Assembly (NCBI GenBank): GCA_016124855.1 | Contig: WGMX01000038.1 | Location: forward strand, 1-64,000 | Reading direction: 5' to 3' | Length of the DNA stretch: 64,000 nucleotides | From: Anaerolineaceae bacterium | GTDB lineage: Bacteria > Chloroflexota > Anaerolineae > Aggregatilineales > Phototrophicaceae | Shown: one piece after another, positions 25,873 to 33,384 of the stretch | Layout of the letters: every line of letters begins with the position of its first letter | Numbering within the stretch: position 1 is the stretch's first letter | Program-made: the position numbers and the translations under genes | The notes under the pieces: generated by a model | What the model was told of the DNA's origin: nothing | The model's database searches: none | What the model saw: only the letters and a program-made list of their open reading frames with translations

Positions 25873-26877
25873 ATGACTGCAACCCCAATGCCGAACACCA
25901 CCTCAACGACCGCCGCTTCTCGTAATCGGCTGCGGAATTTTCGTAACCTTATCACCTCACAAGAGGCCATCCTTCTAGCAGTCATTATCTTTGTCATGGT
26001 GACGGTGGGAGCGAGTAAAGAACGGTTTCGGTCTGAGAATAACCTGACCGATATTTTCCAGAGCGAAGCTTATGTTGCGGTTGCCGCGGTCGGCATGTCG
26101 ATTTTGATTGTTTCCGGCAACATTGATATCTCGGTCGGGTCGCTTGTGGGTGTGCTGGCTATCCTCAGCGCAACTTTATCAGTAAATGGCTTGCCGGGTT
26201 GGCTGTGCTGGCTCATTCCGATAGGGGTGTCAATGCTGGTCGGTGCGATCAACGGTTTCTTTGTGGCTTATCTTCGAATACCGTCAATTGTGGTCACGCT
26301 TGGCATGTTAAGCATCCTCAAAGGCGGAGCAATTATCGTCTTGGGCGGGACGACGATTATCAATATGCAGCCGGACTTTTTCCTGTCGCAGTGGGATTGG
26401 TTTGGCATTCCTACGCCCATCTGGTTGATGATTATCGCCACTGTTATCGGAGCGCTCTGGATGCGTTACAGCACGACAGGCCGCGCGATTTACGCGGTAG
26501 GTGGGAATGCTGAAGCGGCGCGTCTTTCCGGCATCAACACCCGCCGCATCACCATGACCGCATTCATCATCAACGGGTTGTGTGTTGGCGTCTGCGCCAT
26601 CATGTATTCCACACAACTCAATTCGCTTCAGGCCAGCCCTCCGGTAAGTTTGGAACTGCGCGTGATCACGGCATCGGTAGTCGGCGGGGTCAGTATTTTG
26701 GGAGGCATTGGAACAGTCGTGGGTTCGACCTTCGCGGCTGTACTGCTGAGTGTCATCCGTTCGGCTATGATTTTCGTGAATATACCGGCGCTCTGGATCA
26801 ACGCAGTACGCGGAACCTTGATTTTAGTAACCGTTTTGGTTGATATTTTCCGTCGTCGTCGTTTGAACAGCCGCTAA
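25873..26877 (+). CDS. Sugar ABC transporter permease, ribose/rhamnose type
   Basis: A 334-residue RbsC-type permease with about eight to ten membrane spans. ISVGSLVG near residue 90 and the GGNAEAARLSGIN motif near residue 212, the cytoplasmic loop contacting the ATPase, are characteristic. The N-terminal tail is rich in threonine and serine. It follows the FMN enzyme by 30 bases and precedes a second permease by 15 bases, so the two probably form a heterodimeric channel as in RhaP/RhaQ systems. Confidence 0.92.
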   Translation: MTATPMPNTTSTTAASRNRLRNFRNLITSQEAILLAVIIFVMVTVGASKERFRSENNLTDIFQSEAYVAVAAVGMSILIVSGNIDISVGSLVGVLAILSATLSVNGLPGWLCWLIPIGVSMLVGAINGFFVAYLRIPSIVVTLGMLSILKGGAIIVLGGTTIINMQPDFFLSQWDWFGIPTPIWLMIIATVIGALWMRYSTTGRAIYAVGGNAEAARLSGINTRRITMTAFIINGLCVGVCAIMYSTQLNSLQASPPVSLELRVITASVVGGVSILGGIGTVVGSTFAAVLLSVIRSAMIFVNIPALWINAVRGTLILVTVLVDIFRRRRLNSR

Positions 26878-26892
26878 AAGAAAGCTTTATTT

Positions 26893-27891
26893 ATGACTGT
26901 TAATGAAAGCCCTATCCCATCAACATCGCGTGTGAGCACCAATATGATGCGGCTCCTTTTCAGGCAGGAAACCGTGCTGACGATTATTATGATAATCGCG
27001 GTGCTGGTGCTGTCTACCCAAACCGACAAACTTTTGACCGGCGATAATCTGCTTAATCAAGGCCGCCTTCTAGCTGAAGTAGCACTGGTCGCAATGCCAA
27101 TGACCTTTATCATCATCACCGGCGGTATTGATCTATCAGTAGGTTCGATTCTTGGCCTTACCGCCATTGTGCTGGGCTACAGTTGGAAGAATCTAGGACT
27201 GCCGCTGGAAGTTGCCATCATTGTCGCACTGGCCGTAGGGACATTAGCCGGCTTCGTCAATGGTTTTTTTATCGTCAGACTCGGTGTACCGCCGCTGATT
27301 ATGACCTTATCGACACTAGCGCTGTATCGTGGTTTGGCCGAAGGCATCAGCCAAGCACGTTCGGTACGCGGCTATCCCGATTGGTTTTTCCAATTGGGTC
27401 AAGGCGAAGTACTCGGTGTACCATCTCAAGTGTGGATTGTCGTTATATCAATCATCTTCTCAGGAGTCGTATTGGCGCGAACGACTTTTGGTCGCAGTCT
27501 ATACGCCATTGGTAACAACGAACTCGGCGCGCGTTTTTCTGGCATTCCAGTGAATCGTATTAAGCTGCTGATTTACACCTTCTCTGGTTTTATGGCTGGT
27601 GTTGCCGGATACATTTATGTGTCACGCGTCACGACTACACGTTCAGATTTCGGCACGGGGCTAGAGTTGGATGTTATCGCGGCGGTTGTTTTGGGCGGAA
27701 CCAGCATTTTCGGTGGCAGTGGTACCATCTTTGGAACAGTCATCGGCTTGATAACGATTCAATTACTCAAGAATGGGTTGTCGCTGGCCAACGTCAAAGG
27801 AGATGCGACTATCGTCATCGTCGGTATCGTCTTAATTCTCTCGATTATGATTAATAACTTCATCCAGCGCCGCACCGGTGCGAGCGCATAA
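26893..27891 (+). CDS. Sugar ABC transporter permease, ribose/rhamnose type
   Basis: A 332-residue RbsC-type permease, a divergent paralogue of its upstream neighbour. It has GGIDLSVGSILG near residue 78, GNNELGARFSGI near residue 210 and GGTSIFGGSGT near residue 275. Two different permease genes per system is the pattern of rhamnose and autoinducer-2 type transporters rather than of ribose systems with one RbsC. Confidence 0.92.
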   Translation: MTVNESPIPSTSRVSTNMMRLLFRQETVLTIIMIIAVLVLSTQTDKLLTGDNLLNQGRLLAEVALVAMPMTFIIITGGIDLSVGSILGLTAIVLGYSWKNLGLPLEVAIIVALAVGTLAGFVNGFFIVRLGVPPLIMTLSTLALYRGLAEGISQARSVRGYPDWFFQLGQGEVLGVPSQVWIVVISIIFSGVVLARTTFGRSLYAIGNNELGARFSGIPVNRIKLLIYTFSGFMAGVAGYIYVSRVTTTRSDFGTGLELDVIAAVVLGGTSIFGGSGTIFGTVIGLITIQLLKNGLSLANVKGDATIVIVGIVLILSIMINNFIQRRTGASA

Positions 27892-27928
27892 GGCTATTTT
27901 TTTGACGTTAACCTTATCGAGCGCCTTT

Positions 27929-27940
27929 AAAGGAGGTGAT
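27929..27940 (+). promoter_or_regulatory. Perfect anti-Shine-Dalgarno match with no suitable gene after it
   Basis: AAAGGAGGTGAT matches the 16S rRNA 3' end at all twelve positions, in the gap before the binding-protein gene, whose own site (GAGGAG at 27998-28003) lies 60 bases further on. Frames starting close by end within about ten codons. It could be a ribosome standby or stalling site. Confidence 0.4.
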
Positions 27941-28013
27941 GCAAAACGGGCGAAATACAAAAGAATAATGTCCAATTCATTTCGTTAGTAGCTATCTGAG
28001 GAGAAAATTGCAC

Positions 28014-29192
28014 ATGTCCAAGAAACTCTTTTTAGTAGTAGTTATTGTTCTGTCGATGAGCGTTATGGCGCTGGTGCCAGCCCGCGCTCAAGGCGCCAAA
28101 TGGGATGGCGCGGATGATCTACCTACCAGCCCACTAGAATGCGGTATGGGCGACGCGATGATGGCTGAGTCCACCCCTGACGCGTCAATGGCAGAGATGA
28201 CCCCCGAATCCACAATGATGGAAATGCCCGCCTATGATGGTGGTCAACCCACCGGCGCTCCTGATCTGGCTGGCAAGCCCATTACCTTGATCGATGTGCC
28301 CAAACTGATCGGTATTGGTTACTTCGATGCTACCGCCAAGGGTATGCAGGATGCGGCGGCTGAACTCGGCAACGTTACCGTTAAGACTGACGGCCCGACC
28401 GATGCCAACATCGACAAGCAAATCACTTTCATTGATAACGCCATTACCTCTGGTGTGAACGGCGTCTTGTTCGCTGCCAATGATCCGGTCGCGATTGCTC
28501 CAGTTTTGAAGAAGGCTCTGGCAGCGGGTATTCATGTCGTTGGTTATGATGCCAACAGCACCCCTGATGCCCGTGAGTGGTTTGTCAATCAGGCACAATT
28601 CAACGGTATCGCCAAGGCTCTGATTGATGATATGGTCGCCGAAAAGGGTGACGCAGCCAGTTTTGCCATCGTCACCAGCACCTTCACCACCCCCAACCAA
28701 GCACGTTGGATTGCCGAAATGCAAGCCTATCAGGAAAAGTGCTATCCCAACATGAAGTGGTTGGAAACTGTTGAAGCGCAGGAAGATGCCAAGCTCTCCT
28801 TCGATCAGGCTACCACGCTCATCAACAAGTACGGTGAGGATCTGCAAGGTCTGTTCGGTATGACCAGCGTTGCGACCCCCAACTCGGCTGATGCTGTTAC
28901 ACAGGCGAACATGTGCGGCAAGATCGCGGTTGTTGGTTTGGCGACACCGAACCCCATGAAGCCCTTTGTTAAGGCAGACTGCGTCAAGTCGGTCGTGCTT
29001 TGGAATCCGGTTGATCTGGGTTACGCGGCTGTTTACGTCATGCGTGCAGTCGTTGACGGCAAGCTCAAGCCCGGTGATGCGACTGTCGAAGCCGGTAAGC
29101 TCGGTACGCTGCATGTCATCAATGGCAGCGAAGTTTTGCTTGGCCCGGCCTTCACCTTCACCAAGGACAACATCGACGGTTTTGACTTCTAA
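28014..29192 (+). CDS. Sugar-binding protein of the ribose/rhamnose-type ABC transporter
   Basis: A 392-residue periplasmic-binding protein of the RhaS/RbsB type, with two alpha/beta lobes (IGIGYFDATAKGM opens the fold near residue 100). The first 26 or so residues are a Sec signal ending ARAQ. Between signal and fold is a linker of about 50 residues with repeated Met, Glu, Ser, Thr and Pro, absent from ordinary homologues. The ATG at 28014 is ten bases after GAGGAG; a TTG six bases earlier is too close. It should deliver the sugar to the permeases upstream. Confidence 0.9.
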   Translation: MSKKLFLVVVIVLSMSVMALVPARAQGAKWDGADDLPTSPLECGMGDAMMAESTPDASMAEMTPESTMMEMPAYDGGQPTGAPDLAGKPITLIDVPKLIGIGYFDATAKGMQDAAAELGNVTVKTDGPTDANIDKQITFIDNAITSGVNGVLFAANDPVAIAPVLKKALAAGIHVVGYDANSTPDAREWFVNQAQFNGIAKALIDDMVAEKGDAASFAIVTSTFTTPNQARWIAEMQAYQEKCYPNMKWLETVEAQEDAKLSFDQATTLINKYGEDLQGLFGMTSVATPNSADAVTQANMCGKIAVVGLATPNPMKPFVKADCVKSVVLWNPVDLGYAAVYVMRAVVDGKLKPGDATVEAGKLGTLHVINGSEVLLGPAFTFTKDNIDGFDF

Positions 29193-29210
29193 AAAAGCCG
29201 TTGATATCTC

Positions 29211-29260
29211 GTAGACTTCGTGTCTACAGACAGAGGCGGGTATAATATGCCTGCCTCTGT
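29211..29260 (+). terminator. Two hairpins after the binding-protein gene
   Basis: GTAGAC/GTCTAC (29211-29227) and an 11-bp stem with one G-U pair (29230-29240 with 29250-29260) follow the binding-protein stop by about 20 bases. The sequence after the second is TCATTTTA, moderately T-rich. They probably mark the 3' end of the abundant binding-protein transcript. A TATAAT sits in the second loop but has no -35 partner at a proper distance. Confidence 0.5.
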
Positions 29261-29281
29261 TCATTTTAGTGGGAGTTGTTA

Positions 29282-30451
29282 ATGGATTACGAACCCGTTC
29301 TGGATTACATCGTTGATTTTTGGCCTAAGCTCATTCGCCACCAGTCGCAGGATGAACAAACCAAAATTGGCTTGCCTCAGCCCTATATTGTTCCCGGCAA
29401 TGAGGAGATGTTCCAAGAAATGTACTATTGGGACAGCTTTTTTGAGGCGCTTGGTGTAGTCGGCACGGAATATGAACACCTTGTTATCGATATGACCGAG
29501 GATATGCTGTATTTGTTCAACCGTTTTGGCGTTATTCCCAACGGCAGTCGCTATTATTTCTTATCCCGCAGCCAACCGCCGTTCCTCAATGAGATGATCT
29601 GGTTGTCGTACGACATATTGGTCAAAAAAGATCAAAAACAGGCCGACGAATTTCTCGCCCGCGCCATGCAAGTTTCCGAGCGGGAACATGAAACCGTTTG
29701 GCAGGGTACGCAGCAGCCGCATAAGCGCCTAATTTATGCGGGTTTGTCCCGCTACTATGACATCAATGTGCTGGATATGTTGGCGTCCTGCGAGAGCGGT
29801 TGGGATCACAGTACACGCTGTGATGACCGTTGGCTAGAACATCTGCCGGTTGATTTGAATGCGCTGCTCTACCGTCGAGAAAAAGATTACGAACGTGTTG
29901 CCCGGATGCAAGGGGATTCTGCCCGCGCCGAAAGTTGGGCGGCTCGTGCCGCCCAACGCCGCGATACCCTCATTGACCTGATGTGGGATGGCGGTCAGGG
30001 CTTCTTTTTCGACTACGATATTGCAGCCAAAGCCTGTAACCCAACCCCCTCATTAGCCGGTTTTTATCCCTTATGGGCAAAGCTAGCGACACCTGAACAA
30101 GCTGCACGCATCGTGCGGGAATGGCTGCCGCGCTTCGAGTTTACCGGCGGTCTGGTAACGTCGCTTGATGCTAAAGCAGGTCGTCAATGGGCTTATCCCA
30201 ACGGTTGGGCACCGCTGCATTGGATTGTGGTTGAGGGCTTGATGAATTATGGTTTTAACGACCATGCTCAACGGATTATGCGTAAGTGGTGCGACAACTG
30301 TACAGCCGTTTTTAACCAAACGGGCGCGATGTGGGAAAAATATAATGTCGTGCAAATTGGCGGCAAAGAAGAAGGTGGATTGTACGGTTCGGTGCGTGGT
30401 TTCGGTTGGAGCAATGGCGTATTCATGAACTTCTTCCGAAGACTCGGCTAA
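29282..30451 (+). CDS. Trehalase-like glycoside hydrolase (GH37 family)
   Basis: A 389-residue (alpha/alpha)6-barrel hydrolase with no signal peptide. Trehalase signatures are clear: an FQEMYYWDSFF segment near residue 44, ESGWD near 171-175, QWAYPNGWAP near 302-311, WEKY near 351-354 and GFGWSNG near 373. Asp175 and Glu352 are the expected acid and base. It is shorter than typical trehalases (about 500 or more residues), so the glucosyl substrate may differ. The ATG at 29282 follows GGGAG by six bases. It may release sugars from glycosides imported by this system. Confidence 0.82.
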   Translation: MDYEPVLDYIVDFWPKLIRHQSQDEQTKIGLPQPYIVPGNEEMFQEMYYWDSFFEALGVVGTEYEHLVIDMTEDMLYLFNRFGVIPNGSRYYFLSRSQPPFLNEMIWLSYDILVKKDQKQADEFLARAMQVSEREHETVWQGTQQPHKRLIYAGLSRYYDINVLDMLASCESGWDHSTRCDDRWLEHLPVDLNALLYRREKDYERVARMQGDSARAESWAARAAQRRDTLIDLMWDGGQGFFFDYDIAAKACNPTPSLAGFYPLWAKLATPEQAARIVREWLPRFEFTGGLVTSLDAKAGRQWAYPNGWAPLHWIVVEGLMNYGFNDHAQRIMRKWCDNCTAVFNQTGAMWEKYNVVQIGGKEEGGLYGSVRGFGWSNGVFMNFFRRLG

Positions 30452-30495
30452 CTTCTGTTTGATCTGACGATTATCGACTAAGGACTTCTGACTTT

Positions 30496-31278
30496 ATGAC
30501 CACCACATCATCAACCCTTACGCCTTTGCTGGATATGACACGCACTCTGGGTCAGCCGCATATGGATTATGTCATTATCGGGGAGGGCAATACCTCATGC
30601 CGCATTGACGACGATTCATTCTGGATTAAGGCCAGTGGTCAGCAGATGAACGGAATCAGCGAAAGTGGTTTCGCAGCGGTCAAGTTCGCGCCCATTTTGG
30701 AAATGCTAGAACAACCTGTGGGTGAGCTTGATTTAGAGGCTCAAAAAGCCATTATGCAGGCCGCGAAAGTTGATCCTTCTGCACCGGGTATTCCCTCGGT
30801 TGAAGTTACTTTCCATGCCATGCTGTTACATGAATGTGGTGTCAAATATATCGGGCATACACACCCGACGGCTGTCAACCGCCTCATGTGTAGTATGCGC
30901 GGTCGTGAATTTGCTGCTAACCGCATGTTCCCCGATGAAGCGGTGCTTTGCGGCCCTGAATCAGCTTATGTGCCCTATGCTGATCCCGGTTTACCTTTAG
31001 CGCTGGCGATTCGTAAAGCGGCGCGCGGCTATATGCAGGATTGGGATGAAGCACCTAAAGTCATCTTGTTGGCCAATCACGGTCTTATCGCGCTCGGACA
31101 AACCCCGCAGGAAATCCTCAACATCACGGCAATGGCGGTCAAAGCGGCTCACATTTTTTATGGAGCTTATACCGTGGGTGAACCGGTTTTTATGACGCGC
31201 GAACAAGTGCTGCATATCGTCAAACGACCGGACGAAATCTACCGCCGCCAGTTGTTTGTCGAAAAGACTTCTCACTAA
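30496..31278 (+). CDS. Class II aldolase family protein (fuculose/rhamnulose-phosphate aldolase-like)
   Basis: A 260-residue zinc aldolase-fold protein. Likely catalytic Glu103 lies in PSVEVTFH and zinc ligands are His121, His123 (GHTHP) and His195 (NHGLIALG). The GEGNTSCR segment near residue 29 binds phosphate in relatives. It is a free-standing second aldolase in a cluster that already has RhaEW, so it may serve another deoxy-sugar such as L-fucose, or act as a sugar-acid decarboxylase or epimerase of the same fold. Confidence 0.82.
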   Translation: MTTTSSTLTPLLDMTRTLGQPHMDYVIIGEGNTSCRIDDDSFWIKASGQQMNGISESGFAAVKFAPILEMLEQPVGELDLEAQKAIMQAAKVDPSAPGIPSVEVTFHAMLLHECGVKYIGHTHPTAVNRLMCSMRGREFAANRMFPDEAVLCGPESAYVPYADPGLPLALAIRKAARGYMQDWDEAPKVILLANHGLIALGQTPQEILNITAMAVKAAHIFYGAYTVGEPVFMTREQVLHIVKRPDEIYRRQLFVEKTSH

Positions 31279-31324
31279 CTGATACAAATTTTTATACCCG
31301 CTTTTTGTGTCTTCCTACTCAAGA

Positions 31325-31380
31325 ACTTTGCGTAGGACAAGATAAACTGCGCTCTTAGGCAAAGTAGATAAGGAGCGCAG
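31325..31380 (+). promoter_or_regulatory. Leader with competing hairpins covering a ribosome-binding site
   Basis: ACTTTGC (31325-31331) can pair with GCAAAGT (31359-31365), while CTGCGCTC (31347-31354) can pair with GAGCGCAG (31373-31380). The two pairings interlock, so they exclude each other or form a pseudoknot. The second hides the AAGGAG ribosome-binding site (31370-31375) of the GNAT gene. This resembles a translational switch. Confidence 0.45.
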
Positions 31381-31387
31381 AGTAATT

Positions 31388-31843
31388 ATGGCTGATATTA
31401 TTATCCGTTATGCCACCATGGATGATTTCCCCCGTGTTAAATTATTGTTGCAGCGCTGCCACCTTGTGACTGAAGGCTTGTTCGAACCCGGCACACAGTG
31501 CTGGTTGGTCGAAGAATTTGGTAAACATGCCATTGTGGGTATCGCAGCGATTGAGTTAGGGGAACATGCCGGATTACTGCGCAGCGTTGGCGTTGATCCT
31601 GTTTTTCGTCGTCAAGGTTTAGGTTCTGCACTGACGAACACCGCTTTCGAAGGCTGTCGGATGGCGGGCAGACATATCGTCTACTGCTTTAGTACAGGTG
31701 CAGGGGCATATTGGCAGCGCTTCGGATTTCGGGAAGTGCCGGTGGATGAGGTTGTCGCCGCTTTGCCGGATAGTCCACAGGTGAACCACTTCGGACGTGT
31801 GGGTTGGCTGTCAACGGAGGTTGCGTGGCGTAAAGATTTGTAG
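31388..31843 (+). CDS. GNAT family N-acetyltransferase
   Basis: A 151-residue acetyltransferase. The acetyl-CoA motif RRQGLGSAL follows VGVDPVF near residue 76, and AYWQRFGFREV near residue 107 forms motif B. Overall it resembles the small ArsN2-like group, which is sometimes linked to arsenic tolerance, but no arsenic genes are near. Its acceptor is unknown. The structured leader suggests separate control from the rha genes. Confidence 0.8.
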   Translation: MADIIIRYATMDDFPRVKLLLQRCHLVTEGLFEPGTQCWLVEEFGKHAIVGIAAIELGEHAGLLRSVGVDPVFRRQGLGSALTNTAFEGCRMAGRHIVYCFSTGAGAYWQRFGFREVPVDEVVAALPDSPQVNHFGRVGWLSTEVAWRKDL

Positions 31844-32177
31844 ATTACACTTTTTTGGATTCCCATATTGCTCGTAAAAAATATTTCCTTCTTGGCAAAA
31901 CATTTTAAAGTAAAGAGAGCAAAAGTTCCCCGTAAAAGCGGCGGTTGGGCTTCCATTTGATACCGATTGTTACGAGAGATAACGGGTAGTGGAATTCAAA
32001 TCTATCGCCACTTTAAACAAATTGTCCCCATAAAAGTTTGTACACAAATCGGGGGATCATTTTTTGACATGTTTGGTCAATTACGGTAGACTGCCTTATC
32101 TTTGGCAAAGCAAGTACCATATAAAGCCGCGCCAATTTGCATTAAAGTGTCGCATGAATTTAAAGGAGTCAGATTAG
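31844..32177. other. Intergenic region ahead of the amino-acid transporter
   Basis: No gene seen. The first 200 bases show no convincing structure. The last 115 contain a near-consensus promoter (32064-32092) and the AAAGGAG ribosome-binding site of aapJ. Confidence 0.6.
32064..32092 (+). promoter_or_regulatory. Sigma-70-type promoter of aapJQMP
   Basis: TTGACA (32064-32069), 17 bases, TAGACT (32087-32092) on the plus strand. The -35 is perfect and the -10 matches four of six. The start site would be near 32099, giving an untranslated leader of about 80 bases. Confidence 0.65.
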
Positions 32178-33230
32178 ATGCTTAAACGTTTTTCTGTATT
32201 GTTCGTATTAGTTGCTATGGTAGTCGGCGTTTTTAGTGTCGCTACAGCACAAGAAACATCAGTCACCCTCGGTCCCATCACCAAACGCGTGCTGGATCGT
32301 GGTGAATTAATCTGCGGAGCGAACAAGGGCGGTCTCGCTGGATTCGCTGTTGTGAATGACGCGGGCGAATGGGCTGGCTTTGATGTCGATTTCTGCCGTG
32401 CAGTCGCCGCCGCAGTTTTAGGTGATGCCAGCAAGGTTAGCTTCCGCCCGTTGGAAGCTGGCGAACGTCAGGCAGCCATTCAGTCTGAAGAAATTGATAT
32501 TATGTCCCGTAACACCACCTTTACCCTCAGCCGTGATGCGGTCTGGGGCGCAGATTTTGCCCCCACCACCTTCTATGATGGTCAGGGTATGATGGTCAAG
32601 GCTGACAGCGGCATTACCGATTTGCTCGGCCTCGAAGGTTTGACCGTTTGCGTTCAGAGCGGCACGACCACTGAACTCAACTTGGCTGACCAGATGAGCC
32701 TCGCCGGTGTCAAGAACTATACCCCCAAGACCTTCTCTGAAGCCGCAGCCACATGGGATGCCTTCGTTCAAGGTCAATGCGATGCCTTCACCACCGATAA
32801 GAGCGGTCTGATTGCTTACAAGGGCAGCAGCGCTGATCCGAGCCAATACACCATTTTGGATGTGACCATGAGCAAGGAACCCCTTGGCCCTCTCACACCC
32901 CAATCTGATCCTCAATGGGCAGACATCGTTCGCTGGACGGTCTACGGCACAATTCAGGCTGAAGAATATGGTATCACCAGCAAGAATGTTGATGATTTCC
33001 TGAAGAGCGATGTTCCTGAAATTCAACGTTTCTTGGGTCAGGGCGACAACGCTATTGGCTCACTGTTTGGCATCAAGAATGACTTCATGGTGCAGGTCAT
33101 TAAGCAAGTCGGCAACTACGGCGAAATTTTCGACCGTAACCTCGGCCCGGACACCCCCTTCAACTTGGGACGTGGTGTCAATGATCTGTGGACTAAGGGC
33201 GGTTTGATGTATTCGCCCCCATTCCGTTAG
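32178..33230 (+). CDS. aapJ: General L-amino-acid ABC transporter, binding protein
   Basis: A 350-residue family-3 solute-binding protein with a Sec signal ending at VATAQ near residue 25. The start of the fold reads VLDRGELICGANKGG, and GFDVDFCRAVA follows. The C-terminus GVNDLWTKGGLMYSPPFR is the hallmark of AapJ/BztA proteins, which bind a broad range of L-amino acids. It has its own promoter and is followed by a hairpin, then the two permeases and the ATPase, the canonical aapJQMP order. Confidence 0.93.
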   Translation: MLKRFSVLFVLVAMVVGVFSVATAQETSVTLGPITKRVLDRGELICGANKGGLAGFAVVNDAGEWAGFDVDFCRAVAAAVLGDASKVSFRPLEAGERQAAIQSEEIDIMSRNTTFTLSRDAVWGADFAPTTFYDGQGMMVKADSGITDLLGLEGLTVCVQSGTTTELNLADQMSLAGVKNYTPKTFSEAAATWDAFVQGQCDAFTTDKSGLIAYKGSSADPSQYTILDVTMSKEPLGPLTPQSDPQWADIVRWTVYGTIQAEEYGITSKNVDDFLKSDVPEIQRFLGQGDNAIGSLFGIKNDFMVQVIKQVGNYGEIFDRNLGPDTPFNLGRGVNDLWTKGGLMYSPPFR

Positions 33231-33262
33231 TCATTACTCTGGTTTTGACTGTAATCATGGTG

Positions 33263-33285
33263 AGGGCGACGTTATGCGTCGCCCT
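33263..33285 (+). repeat. Palindrome of the TGTAGGG-like family after aapJ
   Basis: AGGGCGACG and CGTCGCCCT form a perfect 9-bp stem with a 5-base loop, 32 bases beyond the aapJ stop. No T-run follows, so it may stabilise the binding-protein mRNA while letting a fraction of transcription continue into the permease genes. Confidence 0.6.
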
Positions 33286-33384
33286 TACTAATAAAAACGA
33301 ACATTATTAAATAAAGACACTTAAAATTTTTTTACCGGAAGTTTTCTTATTGACAACCGTACTTGACAGGTTAAGTTCAAGCTT

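Noticed and set aside
29241..29246. TATAAT as a promoter for the trehalase-like gene
   Set aside because: It is in a hairpin loop and lacks a -35 box at 15-19 bases; the only TTGATA upstream is about 30 bases away.
28185..29264. A 359-codon open frame antisense to the sugar-binding protein gene
   Set aside because: It mirrors codon positions of the real gene, has no family motifs, and the sense frame has a signal peptide, fold and ribosome-binding site.
33351..33369. Promoter ahead of aapQ from two TTGACA boxes
   Set aside because: No -10 box stands at a suitable distance before the start codon at 33385.
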